DNA of 64,000 bases from Phoronis australis (taxonomy: Eukaryota > Phoronida > Phoronidae). The notes below the pieces were generated by a model. It saw only the letters and a program-made list of their open reading frames with translations. It ran no database searches and was not told the DNA's origin. Numbering within the stretch: position 1 is the first letter of the stretch; the number at the start of each line of letters is the position of its first letter. Position numbers and translations under genes: made by a program. Shown piece after piece: positions 1-10,540 of the stretch. The stretch covers positions 169,858 through 233,857 of the forward strand of contig NMRA01000141.1 in NCBI GenBank assembly GCA_002633005.1. The letters run 5' to 3'.

Positions 1-713
1 CGGTCTATTCAAGAAATATTCCTGTCTCTTGCGACGAACACTAATGTTCAATTAAACTTCTTGCTATATCCCACCGGCATTTCTCATACACTAGCTATTA
101 CCCGTGCGAAGGCTTCTTATAGAAGTTGACGGTAACATGACGTAAGATTAACTAGGATAATGAACGAAATGGTGATGGAGCTATAACAACATTTTAGCCG
201 GGTGCCAGCGATAAGATGAAAAAGAAAACACCATAGGCTAATCGATGTTGTCATTAGTCTGAACGACCAATTAGTTGTCGAAGTAATTCGCTAAGAAGTG
301 AAAATAACTTAATCTATACTTACAAGGACATTCACCTTAACTACAACGGCGCGTTTTGTCATTACATTTCCTCTAAGTCGTCCAGAATCTTTATATTAGT
401 GTTTACACTGTTGATCTTAGTTAAAAGCGTTAAGTGAAACTGTTATTGCCATTTGTCAACAGGGATACGTCGGCAGAATGTAAAACGCCAACTATGACTT
501 GAAGATGGTGTGTCTAATTAAACATCTATGATTTTTACTTTCAGCTCACAGAGGTTTCAACCAAGTAATCACGGACAAGTTAAGTCTACATCACTGGATT
601 ATAAATCGTGGACAATTGCACAGCAACACCACGAGAACATTCCAGAACCTTGAACTGTTATCCACTAGTCAAACATGGCTGCTGCCAGATTTTGAAGACC
701 ACTTTGCGGAAAA
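1..713. other. 5' flank of the GPCR gene
   Basis: I see no coding exon or recognisable repeat here. The stretch is AT-rich and should hold the promoter and 5' UTR of the GPCR that starts at 714. The only feature I can point to is a short upstream ORF at 675-695, listed separately. Confidence 0.5.
675..695 (+). promoter_or_regulatory. short uORF before the GPCR start
   Basis: An ATG followed by G (675-677) opens six codons (MAARF-like, alanine-rich) and closes at TGA 693-695, 18 bases before the GPCR ATG. If the transcript starts upstream, this uORF could lower translation of the receptor. Transcription of this stretch is assumed, not seen. Confidence 0.3.
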
Positions 714-1787
714 ATGAAGAACGAAAATGTGCACGACGTTTTTGATCTGGAACAGCGTGCTCACGACCTGCTGTCGTATCCTCCGTACTCCTTAATGCTG
801 GTGCTGGGGTTTGTCGCTGTTGTGGCCAACATAATGGGTTTGATTGGAATTACCCAAGTAAAGGGCGGATCTAGTCCACGAGTGAGGTTGATACTCAGTC
901 TAGGATGTTCGGATATTTTGTGCGGGCTAAGCAACGTTTTGTATATCGTTTTCAGAATCCTGATGCGGCCAATTGGAGATGACGACCCCACGTGGTGCTA
1001 CACAGAAGTTTGCAAGGTGTTGGTGTACTCTAGCTATATAGCAACGTTGCTCAACTTGCTAGGCATGGCGATAGACCACTACATAGCCATCATGCGACCC
1101 CTGCACTACACGACGCTCATGAGCAAGAAAAGGGCCACTCTGATGATCGTCGCGTTCTGGGTTACGTCCTTCATTTTAGGATTTTCCGATTTCTTGATAT
1201 CTATTCCCGTTGTGAGCTGCCGAGTGGATTTACATAAGACGGTTTACGATGCCCTCTATGCTGTTTGGAGTTTGACTCTGGTTTGTTTTGCCATCATGCT
1301 TTATGTCTATTTAAGGATATACCAGGAAGTACGTAAGCACCAGAAGCGAGCCCCAGTCAATTCAGACTTCCATAATAACAAAAAGGGGCTAATAACGACA
1401 TTACTTATTCTTGGCACATTTTTCGTTTGCTGGGTTCCAGCCGTCGTCTTAGAAATTGTCTTCTATGTCATCGTGTTCGTGAAAAGTAAGCCCTTAAGCC
1501 AAGAGGGTCGCCTGGCTTTCTCTAGAATAGCTGAGGCTCTGTTGTACCTTAGTGTTCTGTCTGTGGTTAACGCCATTTGTGATCCCGTCATTTACATGAC
1601 GCGAACGGCTGAGATTCGTCAAAGTTGCAGCAATTGGTCACGCCGACATTGTTCAGGCAAACTGTGTAACCGTTCCTCATCAGGGGCAAAACTCAATGGA
1701 ACGAATTACGCCATAATTTTAGGTGGAAGAAGTCGTTGCTTTTCTAACGCTTCTCTGACGAAAAGTACCATGGATACGGTAGCCTGA
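714..1787 (+). CDS. Rhodopsin-class (class A) GPCR, intronless, MECA/melanocortin-like
   Basis: A 357-residue seven-helix receptor in one exon. TM1 is about 28-48 with N39. TM2 is about 57-80 with the sodium-site Asp in GCSD (D67). TM3 ends in DHYIAIMRPLHY at 121-132, where the usual DRY is DHY. TM4 is about 141-165 and TM5 about 178-203. TM6 has FFVCWVP at 236-242. TM7 has DPVIY at 290-294 in place of NPxxY. TM5 lacks the usual proline, and no Cys sits exactly at position 3.25; both traits, with DPxIY, are known from melanocortin and related MECA receptors. The Ser/Asn-rich tail carries clustered Cys residues (305, 313, 318) that might be palmitoylated. The ATG at 714 has A at -3 and precedes TM1 by a plausible 27-residue N-terminus. 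It would signal at the plasma membrane through G proteins; the ligand is unknown. Membership in class A is firm, the MECA placement is inference. Confidence 0.93.
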   Translation: MKNENVHDVFDLEQRAHDLLSYPPYSLMLVLGFVAVVANIMGLIGITQVKGGSSPRVRLILSLGCSDILCGLSNVLYIVFRILMRPIGDDDPTWCYTEVCKVLVYSSYIATLLNLLGMAIDHYIAIMRPLHYTTLMSKKRATLMIVAFWVTSFILGFSDFLISIPVVSCRVDLHKTVYDALYAVWSLTLVCFAIMLYVYLRIYQEVRKHQKRAPVNSDFHNNKKGLITTLLILGTFFVCWVPAVVLEIVFYVIVFVKSKPLSQEGRLAFSRIAEALLYLSVLSVVNAICDPVIYMTRTAEIRQSCSNWSRRHCSGKLCNRSSSGAKLNGTNYAIILGGRSRCFSNASLTKSTMDTVA

Positions 1788-2160
1788 ATATAATGGGTCT
1801 CGTCAAAAATAGTGTGCTGTAGTGCGTGTGTCTTGCGACAGATTAGAGCTGGATTGTGTTTCGCAGGCACACGAATCTCGCAAAGGAAGCGAATGTGATT
1901 GCGTGCTTCGACTGTAATGCAAGCATGTCTGCATCGAGTGAGGTCTTGCGTTACCCTGAGGAACGCCGGGCTATCATATTTTACATGTTGTGTGCGCCAC
2001 ATAGCTCGCAAATACACGGTAAACAATCTTCTTCTCTCACGTACCGCTGGGGTTACTACCATTGCTCAGTTGTTTTCTTAAGACTTCTGCTTCTTTCACT
2101 AGGAACCACGATTCTGCTCTTTCGAACACATTCTTCACTGTCCAGCGATTGCAAGGGTGA
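1788..2160. other. 3' flank of the GPCR
   Basis: No gene or repeat recognised. It presumably includes the receptor's 3' UTR. Open stretches here on both strands lack domain signal. Confidence 0.4.
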
Positions 2161-2614
2161 GGTCAACAACTGGTCCGACTTCAAAACCAGTCGGCTGGAC
2201 TTCAAAATGAAATAGCCGGTCATCAAAGGTGTTGTCCTGACTTCAGATTGCAATGGCCTCGCCCAAAAAACTAGTTGGCTGGACTCAGACGATGGCTGGT
2301 GCTGCAACCAGTTGGCAGGTGATCAAACACAACGGCAGGACTTCCTCAGAGACTCGCTTTGAATGCCTCGAAGGATTCAAGTGACATCTAGTGTTTAGTT
2401 TTCGTACCCGTTTGTTTTGTTCAAACTCGGCGATTTGTGCGGCCATTGTGTTTGAACACCTGCCAACCCGTTTTTTGGGTGTGGCCATCTGGTTTTGAGG
2501 TACCGGCCAAACCGTTTTGAGGTCCGACCACCAAGTTAGAACACGGGCCATTGAGTTTTGAAGCCAGCTGGTTTTTGAAGTGCGAGCAAGTGGTTTTGAA
2601 GTCCGACCAATTGT
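2161..2614. mobile_element. Foldback MITE with sub-repeated arms
   Basis: The two ends are inverted copies of each other over roughly 190 bp. The left arm starts with ggtccgacttcaaaacca at 2172 and the right arm ends with its imperfect complement (tggttttgaagtccgacca) near 2592-2610. Inside each arm a motif of about 20-25 bp (variants of ggttttgaagtccgacca) recurs several times. No coding capacity is seen, so this is a non-autonomous foldback element. Confidence 0.7.
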
Positions 2615-4182
2615 TGATTCCCCCTGGATTTTATACATATTTTGTACCAAAAAACTGAATCGCGTGCGATGGTATCAAGATCAAGCCTCGAACAACACGT
2701 GACTCTTGTGCGGTTAGAGTTATGAAAAGAACTGCAGTCCATCAAAAAGCAGTTACTGTGGAAAACTGATTTCTGGTATCTGAGGAAAAATGCTGTTAGT
2801 AAAAAAGATAATGAGAAACGAAAACAGCCAATGTGAACGAGCGTGCGGTGCGTGAGAGACGGAGGGGAGGCATGATCTGCTACGAAACAGTTAATGGTAG
2901 GCATTCTCACACGTCAGAGGTGTGAAAGAGGGCAATTAAAACAATCATGGTTTTCGCGACCTTATTGCGTTTTCGCTTCTGGAAGAATTGCATCTTTTTA
3001 AGAGTCGCAATACCAAACGTTATAATTCGAATCAAACAAACACAGAAAAATCAGTAGCCCCAACCGTGGTTCATGACTTTTCGGTGTTTGTTTGATTCAC
3101 TGTTGGCCAACACCATCGTCTATATTTACTGTTGTTGCCAGTCTCTATAACTTGTCTAGCTGAGCATTGTCAGACGTGAAGCTGTTGTAACTCTGTTCGT
3201 CCGATCAGCCATTTCTGAGATACAATGCTTCGAAGTTTACCAAATTTTAAATTTTTCTTACTAGGTAATTCATCAGGTAAAGATTGTTGAGGCGTGCTTT
3301 TATTATTTGCTTGTTTATCCATAAATATTCGATAAAAGTCATTGGTTTATCCAAGCATACATTGATTGGGAACTGTAGTGCAGGCTTTTTGCATGCATTT
3401 TTCCGCTCTTGTTCTCTGTATATCGTTGACCTGCATTACCAAAGTTCCATGTGCGTAGCAAAACCATATTTTATGTTTATGTTAACAACCAATGTTTGTG
3501 GGACAAAGATGACATGCTCCATTTGGATGGAATGATTATCTTGATTGATATGTCAGAGCTGTCCATAACCAAAATAAGCCACAGCTCAGGGTCACGCGCT
3601 ATAGGTGCCCATCTCGTCGCCGCAGGGGTGTCTCAAATGTTATGTCAACGAGGCGGGGGGTGGTAGCTCAAAAATCGAAAATTGCGGCGACCATGCTGAG
3701 CAACTGCACTGGAAATTTGCGGGAAACTATGACGACCGGGGACATTTATAACTTAGGGGCCCCAGGAAAGCTTAACTGAGCAGGCAGTGATAACCGTCAT
3801 AAGTAGACTATGTGTTGTATTGCAAATGTTGTACATGTTAATTATTGTGCATATACTCCTGATTGTAACAGTTCGTCAATAGTGTAAGGCACAAAATAAA
3901 TGTATGAATGTCTCTGCAGTATGTTGTTATTATCCGTGGTAGGCGATTTAGACCTTGCTGTTTGGTGGTCCGAACCCGAAAAAGCATTAACCAGAAATTT
4001 GGGTACCCATATTTTAACAAAATGTCACAATAAATGGTCAATTTTAGACCTGGACGCGCTACGCAGAAGTAGCTCCATCAGCTCGAAATTGAGTTCACGG
4101 AACATTGCCTCGAAATTCTCGATTACAGTTTCGTCCGTTTCGGAGACTGAAAAATGGGGCCTAAGATAAAATTCATTTTGTA
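2615..4182. other. Gene-free stretch
   Basis: No supported coding exon. Short open frames lack domain features and codon structure. No clear repeat was recognised. Confidence 0.4.
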
Positions 4183-4415
4183 ATTGCAGGCGGTCTGGTA
4201 CACATTGCGTCAGACGTGCGCAGGCCACTGTGCTGGTCCCATTGCACTGATCGCCTAGAACCTTTTGTATGCTTTAGTAATATATAGTTGAAACCGAACT
4301 GAGGAACTGGAGACCTGATTCAAAGATCTAGCAGTGTGCCCCAGCAGGACTCGAATCCACGACCTTGAGCAAAGGCAGCGAAAATTTTCCCACTAAGCAA
4401 CCCTGCCTCTTCAGT
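4183..4415 (-). mobile_element. tRNA-derived SINE (copy 1)
   Basis: Read on the minus strand, the head has a pol III A box (ttgcttagtgg, near 4390-4402) and a B box (ggattcgagtcct, 4346-4358). A body follows, and then a tail that reads caatgggaccagc and gcacgtctgacgc before ending near 4183. Copy 2 at 47176-47405 aligns over the whole length at roughly 75-80 percent by eye. The tail resembles the 3' end of the LINE at 41120-41230. Confidence 0.75.
4346..4402 (-). promoter_or_regulatory. Internal pol III promoter of SINE copy 1
   Basis: B-box-like ggattcgagtcct at 4346-4358 and A-box-like ttgcttagtgg at about 4390-4402, in tRNA order on the minus strand. Confidence 0.6.
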
Positions 4416-4672
4416 TCCATTTTTAGAGTCCGGTTCATTTTTAGGGAAAATTCACACTCTGATTATTATGGTCACGTTTTGAAAGAGTGAGGCTTCGATG
4501 TTCCTGGTACACGGTCTAAAAATTAGGCATAAGCCTACGTGTCGTAGAACTCGATCTGGGCCAGGGCCTGGCATCACTCGCCCTATAGTGGAAGCAGTTA
4601 GCTCGCTATTTCTAAAATTTGTAAATACACTTACAAGGTGAGGAATCCGTCATCCTAATGCCGTTTATTTGT

Positions 4673-4864
4673 TTAGTCGAAACAAAATTCTTTGAAATGT
4701 GCCGAACAAAGTGAGGCCCCGACTGAATCGCATGTTCCACACGGACATTCCCCACTGTCGAGCTGCCATTTCGGTGCACCTTTCACGTGTTTAGGAAATT
4801 TGAACACAGCCACGTTCTCAGTTAAGTTGCTTTTACTACAACCCCCACAAACGCACCTTTTCAT
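4673..4864 (-). CDS. THAP-type zinc finger, 63-residue ORF
   Basis: From the ATG at 4864 the frame runs 63 codons to a TAA. It carries the C2CH signature of THAP DNA-binding domains: C4 and C9 (CVCGGC), FKFPK at 21-25, W33, then C53-S-A-H56-F and a final C61-F. The C9 to C53 gap of 43 residues is within the family range. The AVPTP box that normally closes a THAP domain is missing because the frame stops. THAP domains occur in P-element-type transposases and in host regulators. With no partner exon seen, this may be a single-domain gene, a first exon, or a transposon remnant. The zinc ligands are intact, unlike in the other THAP relics here. Confidence 0.55.
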   Translation of the reverse strand: MKRCVCGGCSKSNLTENVAVFKFPKHVKGAPKWQLDSGECPCGTCDSVGASLCSAHFKEFCFD

Positions 4865-5410
4865 GTCTGAAAAAGGCGGTTCTCCGCGGAAGTAAGCCAA
4901 AAACGGCAGTATGGCGCTAGCCACCTTTTATCCTCAAACTCAACGCAAATATAGAGATAAATTTACTTCAATCAGTTTTTAAAGAAAAGAAATCAAGACT
5001 CCACGCTACTTGAGACTACGAAGATGAGTACACATAAAGTACCTTTTCGATTTCCGGCGAACAACGTCTAATATTTCTTAAAATTTTCAAAAGAATACTT
5101 AACTCTGTTCTATACGACGGAGCATTAGGGTCATAAAAATCGTCGATTACCTCGTTATAACGAAAAACTAGGACAAGGTGACAAAAAAAAAACATTCGAG
5201 ACCTCGTCAACCGTAGACATCTCTTAAAGAGGCATTTCCTTTTACGCACTATCTAAAATCATGGACCTGTCCCCAGAGTTCTATCCTAAGATGAGGCAGG
5301 TTAATCAAGAACAAAATGAGACGTTTCAAACCTCCTTACGACCGAAACTTCTCCAAGATACCAACATGCACAGGAATGCTAAAAGTTCGTCAGTTTTTAG
5401 TGGCTGAGTA
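4865..5410. other. Gene-free stretch
   Basis: No coding exon or clear repeat recognised. Confidence 0.4.
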
Positions 5411-5486
5411 GCATGGGCGGCGTACCATAGGGGGCTGGGGGGACTATAGCTCCTCCCACTTTTTTCAGTGCTGCGCCGCCCATGAG
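5411..5486. mobile_element. Short MITE with atgggcggcg ends (copy 1)
   Basis: About 76 bp bounded by catgggcggcg and its inverted form cgccgcccatg. The right half reads ttttttcagtgctgcgccgc. Copy 2 at 10448-10540 has the same ends and interior. No coding capacity. Confidence 0.65.
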
Positions 5487-6249
5487 TAGGTTAACCCGTC
5501 AAACTGGGCCGCTTCAAGGCAATGCAAAAAAATTTTGAGCCAGATTTGTGAGAGTCGAATTCGTTATTTCCATGTAGTAAGTGGGAATGAAATGCACCTA
5601 ATTATTGACTTGAATTTTATAAAGTAAAATCATTATGTTCTCGATCGTGTTTTTTTCAAAAAAAAATCCTTTAACCGTACAACAAAAATTCCTGAGACAA
5701 ACACTGAACTCTCAGGTAGTTTGTACTCCAATCTTTCTTGTAAAGGCCTACATTATGTTCATTTTCTCAATTTCTTGGAAACAACGAGCAAACAACAGCA
5801 GGTGCACTTACTTCTTGGAGTGTTTTAGTTATCTAGTTTCTGATTACTTCGATATATGGAATAATTCGATGCCTATTGCAACAAAACTTCCGTCTAATGG
5901 ACACATTTTCTGCTTTAAAATGCCACATATTGTGCAAACTGGTGTAAGATTGTGTGAGCCCTTGTATGACTCTTTTTAGGATTTGTTTCATTTCAAGTAG
6001 TGCAAAGGCAAATCCCAGCATCGGCGAGTTTTGAAGTAATTATGACGACTGTAGAACCCTCTATTGGTCACCAGTTACTAATTTGCAATTCGAAGTGTGT
6101 AGGCTTTTGAAATGTAAAGCAATAGTGGCGACTGCCTTTAGCACTGCCACGCAACCTGGTGATTTTCTCCTCTGTATGTCTGTCAGAATATAGACTGACA
6201 ATGTTTTTAGTTGTATTGTTTTGTTTTGTTTTGTTACTCTGTTTGATTG
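5487..6249. other. Gene-free stretch
   Basis: No coding exon supported. Open frames on both strands lack domain features. Confidence 0.4.
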
Positions 6250-7001
6250 GCATGACCCCTGAGTTAAGTACAGTGATGATGTAATTTGTTTACTACAAAA
6301 TAGTGTGGAACTTTCTAGAAGACTGAGGTCAGAACAGTGATGATATAATTTGTTTACTACAAAATAGTGTGGAACTTTCTAAAAGACTGACTTCAGAACA
6401 GTGATGACGTAACTTGCTTACTACAGTATAGTGTGGAACTTTCTAGAAGGCTCTAGCATGACAGTGATTATTGCAGTCTGGAATATTATAGAGACTAGTG
6501 TATGTTTATAGAATGATTGGGTAGATTCAGGAAAGTTCTAGAATGTGCTTGAATTGATGTAAAGTTCATGAACAATGCATTAGGCTATAAATACACAAGC
6601 ACGGGTTTGTGATAGTCAGAGATCAAGTCAGTTCAAGAGAGATCAAGCCAGTTCAAGAAAGTGAATCAGGAGAATTACAGTTGAGTTGCAGTGAAGAGAA
6701 TCGGCAGTTATAGCGATAGTCAATAGAGAGCCAGCTATAGAGACAGCAGGTTATTGAATCAACGAGTGTAACAATTGCTGAACGTGTCTCAGAAGTTCAT
6801 CACAAGTCAAGGCTACCCAGCACTGGCTGGAGCATAAACGGACATTACGTCGGACGTTTTGTTTGAGTAGGCTTGTGAACATACGGTCGGGATTAATAAA
6901 GGATTAACTCGAACCAGTCTTCAGTCAATCGTCGCACCGATAGCTATTAGCAACGGTCTGTAACAACCTGCGCCCACCCACACACGGGGAAAAACGTGAC
7001 A
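6250..7001 (+). mobile_element. Probable LTR of an LTR retrotransposon
   Basis: The stretch behaves like an LTR. A direct-repeat enhancer-like array sits at 6271-6460, a TATA box (ctataaata) at 6585, and a polyadenylation signal (aataaa) at 6895. The end reads gtgaca at 6996-7001. Three bases later, ttggtaacgagag at 7005-7017 resembles a tRNA primer-binding site. No gag or pol follows, so this is a solo or stranded 5' LTR. The left edge is approximate and no second LTR was found. Confidence 0.5.
6271..6470. repeat. Tandem repeat, unit about 68 bp, three copies
   Basis: The phrase acagtgatgatgtaatttg, followed by tactacaaaatagtgtggaa and ctttctagaag, occurs three times in a row with growing divergence. 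It lies in the U3-like part of the probable LTR. Confidence 0.8.
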
Positions 7002-7004
7002 ATG

Positions 7005-7017
7005 TTGGTAACGAGAG
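7005..7017 (+). other. Possible primer-binding site
   Basis: ttggtaacgagag lies just 3' of the LTR-like end, where a minus-strand primer-binding site is expected. The identity of the tRNA is not assigned. Confidence 0.3.
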
Positions 7018-8530
7018 AAAATTATTCGACTGATTTATGAGACTTTAAGGATGTTTTACAACAGCGGCGGGTTACAAAAATAGAAAAACACCTGCAATAT
7101 TTATGTTGACAGGTCGAGTAAAATTTTTATGGTTCACACATGTACAAGATCACGACTCTTGATTTGAAAGGATATCAACATTACGTGCCATTTTCGTGGA
7201 GTTTAAAAATCAAGAAATTTCCACTATTACGATCTTGTTTAGAACGCTCTGTTGAACTTGTCAAGCACGACTTTTGTGTTGGTAAACAATACTGCGTTTA
7301 AGCTGGTCAGAGTTTACAGTCACATAAAGGTATCAACAGGTGGAAGTTAAGTCTACTTTATCTGGAAGTCAACCGTTTCTCTTCATTCGAAGTTTTTGTG
7401 AGAGTATTTCATACAATACACTTCAGCTTCACGTCATTTATTGAAAGTAGCTTGTAAATAATATTTTCTAAATTAAATATCGGTTAGCGTCAGGCGCGCT
7501 GTTTACAACATAATTGCTGGATTACGTGAACATCAGATGAAAGCAGACAATAAGTGAGAAAACATTCACACATTTTCTTGGGCTTAAGGTAATGCGTAAA
7601 TTTTTTAATAGTTACCTAAGCAGTCTGCCGTTACAATGCACACTCATCTACTCATCGTTGATCTTTCGCATCTCATTAATTACGACTCAATGCACCAATT
7701 TTATCAACCGAGGAAATATTTAAATTCCTGTAAATTTTCAACAAAAAAACTCATAAACCTGTATATGTGAAATTACCAAACCTGGTTTTGGTCTAAAAAC
7801 GACTTTCACATCCAGTTCTCTGAAATAAAACGATGCTCTGTGACTCTCGACAACCCTCAACAGTTTGGAGGAATTTTGAACTTTCAAAGACTACTAAACA
7901 ACCAAGCGTGACCTACGCTTTTAGCAAATTACGCGGCAACTATGGGAAAAGACCGCCCATCAAGGACCATAATGTCCAATTTGTGACATAGGGAGAATGA
8001 GTTTTTAGTTGACTCCTGCCTTTAACTTGGAAGATCGACGCCAATGATATATTAACAGGTGTCTGAACGAGGATTGGTTGAAATCGTCAAAACAAGATTT
8101 CGTTACGCACCCGCGCTGTGGAATAAGTATCCCGACTGTCTTGTCGGCCAGTCGGGATACAGCCTTGTTATCAGTTAGAGAATGACAAACTAATGTTTAC
8201 ATAGTCCGGCTCACATTATCGGCTTGAAAACTCGAAAGCTCCAAAGTACAGCATCTGCGAATGGCCAAAAGATTTGACTTTGGGACCATAAGAAATAATC
8301 TGTGCTCACCTTGGACGTGAAGTGAATATGTAGCTTTGTTTTTAATTTCTTCTTCACAAGAGACTGTATTCGCTCCAAAGTAACATTACTGTGTTCTTTG
8401 TCCGTGTGCAATCGTTGCAATAACTACGCCGGTAAAGGAATTCACCTTACGGCTATCGCAGTAAGAAGTGACGGTTTATGAGACTAATCGGCTGAAGCAG
8501 TATATTGTCAGTACTGTTATTTCCAAGCCT
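7018..8530. other. Gene-free stretch downstream of the LTR
   Basis: No retroelement protein and no host exon are readable. The only structure seen is the perfect hairpin at 8127-8160. Confidence 0.4.
8127..8160. repeat. Perfect 12-bp inverted repeat
   Basis: gtatcccgactg at 8127-8138 and cagtcgggatac at 8149-8160 pair perfectly around a 10-base loop. Confidence 0.85.
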
Positions 8531-9548
8531 CATGGGCGCACCCAGGGGGAGGGGGGTTCGGGAGGCTCAAAGGAGTTCCCCTATTTGGCGAATTAGGCAA
8601 AAAGGCCCCCCTCAGTGAAAAAAGTCCGTGTGAACGGCACAAAAGTCCTCAAAGGACACAGGAAATCGGCACAGATGCACAATTCGTAGGTCTGAACCTA
8701 GTGGCCCCAAAGTTTTTTTTTTTTTTTAGTTCCCGTTGATTTTGTTCGGTAAAAAGTCCCCATATCGAGAAATTCGAGAACCCCTATATTTTAGGCTGGG
8801 TGCGAGCATGAGCCTAGATACGTATTGCTTTAGCCTGAATAAGGAATAAAGTCGGGGCAGATTATTGGCGGCGCAGATTAATATAAATAGTTGGAACTGT
8901 TCTTCATTTTGGGTAAACCGTTGATTCCGGCTTTGAGAACAACATCCAGATCCGTGGACGGGAAATCCCCGGACGTTTAAATTCAAGCATTGAAGTGTCT
9001 AGAATGAATTAACACTTGATTACATTATGATTTCTACACAATCTTGATCAAAGTTCATTCTGTCGTGTTCCTAACTTAGTGTTGTACTTCGACATAGAAC
9101 ACAAAAATGTCCCAGCAGCCAGTAACAAGAGTAGTACTTTTGAGAGTAACCGATTCGTGTAAACGCCAAGCTCCACTGGTGGCGAGGACATACTCAAAGG
9201 GGCTCACAGTTGCACTCGAATACCTTTACTTCCGTCGGTATAGAAGGACAAGGTTTTTTCGATTCACATCGAACGTAGCGCTGGGAACTAATCACCTTGG
9301 TCTGGCATTTGCCACGAAAAAGATTTCCATCTCTTCCGACGTCAACACAAGAGTCCCTGAAAAGAAAACGTTACGATCATGCGAGCAACCAGCCTAAAAT
9401 ATAGAGGGAGAGCTCAATTTTTTCGGGTGTGCAGACCTTTTACTGAAAGAAATCAACGAGGACTTCCCGTGGATTTTGTGGACTTTTGTCTCGTTTACTT
9501 GGACTTTTTGTTTCGCTGAGGCGGACCTCCCCCCTGGGTGCGCCCATG
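8531..9548. mobile_element. Non-autonomous TIR element, about 1.0 kb
   Basis: Ends are catgggcgcacccaggggg (8531 on) and the near-perfect inverse ending at 9548 (ccctgggtgcgcccatg). Sub-terminal blocks also mirror each other: aaaaaagtcc and aaaagtcctc on the left, ggactttt and ggacttccc on the right. The open frames inside have no transposase features, so it is non-autonomous. Confidence 0.7.
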
Positions 9549-9666
9549 ACGATGACAAATTTTCGAACAAAAACATTGTGGCACCACAAAGGCGCCTTTC
9601 GCTTGACCACAATTTCTAACTCTGCTGATTTCTATACGGGCAGCACAGTTAAGGGGGACCACTTAA

Positions 9667-10157
9667 GGGCCTTTCATACTAACGTCGACGCGTCGATGGT
9701 TTGGGGAGTTGCGGTCAGTATGAACGCTTAACTCCGGTCCTGGATCGCAGTTAACAGCTCCAGTTAACATCGCAGTTAACAGGTGGATTTAATAGCGCAG
9801 CGTCGACGCTGCGGTGCAGTATGAACGCTTAACTTCGGTCCAATGGAAGTTATCGCCAGGTGCCACTGTTATCGTCAACAGTTACAAGGTAGTGCCGTCA
9901 CTAATAGCTGGCTATATTTTGCTCTAATAATAACCAATTGATTTAAAAATAAGTTTAATGTCACTTAGCACATATAAATGTTTCCAACGAAACAGTGAAA
10001 AAAATCATAGCGTGCATATAACTTCGATGACGACAGCGGCACCAACCGCTGACTTCGATGTTCATTAACTACCGAAGCCAGTATGAACGGTCCTGTTAAC
10101 TGCGCTGTTTACGTTGACGCTCCGCTCAGACCGGAGTTAAGTCAATATGAAAGGGCC
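9667..10157. mobile_element. TIR MITE, about 490 bp (copy 1)
   Basis: Begins gggcctttcatactaacgtc and ends with the inverted gtcaatatgaaagggcc. The interior carries repeated cgcagttaaca motifs and gcgtcgacg. Copy 2 (29788-30257) is similar end to end. TTAA lies just left of copy 1 and just right of copy 2, so a TTAA target site is possible. Confidence 0.75.
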
Positions 10158-10447
10158 ACACACAGTTGAGCTGTTAGGCCTTTTTGGTGTGAACCGTTGA
10201 TTATCCAACCCTACAAACGAGTCAGGGATTTGACGGCGTAACGGTGACAGAGAACCTATAAAAAATACGCCAAGTTGAAATCTCACAGCACCTGCTCAAC
10301 CCTCTTATACGTAAGAGCCCAAAACGCCCGTCAAACAAACTACTAAATATACCCTGTCGTTGTCTACCGACTTAGGCGTACATGTATGTCATGATAGATG
10401 AGCCGAATTATCTCATTGGTCACGATATACATGTCCACCATATTGGA
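10158..10447. other. Gene-free stretch
   Basis: Nothing recognised. Confidence 0.35.
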
Positions 10448-10540
10448 TCATGGGCGGCGCATCATGGTCTATAGGCGTTGCACCACAGGGGGACTGAGGG
10501 GCTTTAGACCCCCACCTTTTTCAATGCTGCGCCGCCCATT
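10448..10540. mobile_element. Short MITE with atgggcggcg ends (copy 2)
   Basis: Bounded by atgggcggcgcatcatgg and the inverse tgcgccgcccat; its interior has the same G-rich core and tttttcaatgctgcgccgcc as copy 1 at 5411. Confidence 0.65.

Noticed and set aside
9107-9397. 96-codon plus-strand frame starting at an ATG
   Set aside because: Lies inside a non-autonomous TIR element and shows no transposase or other domain.
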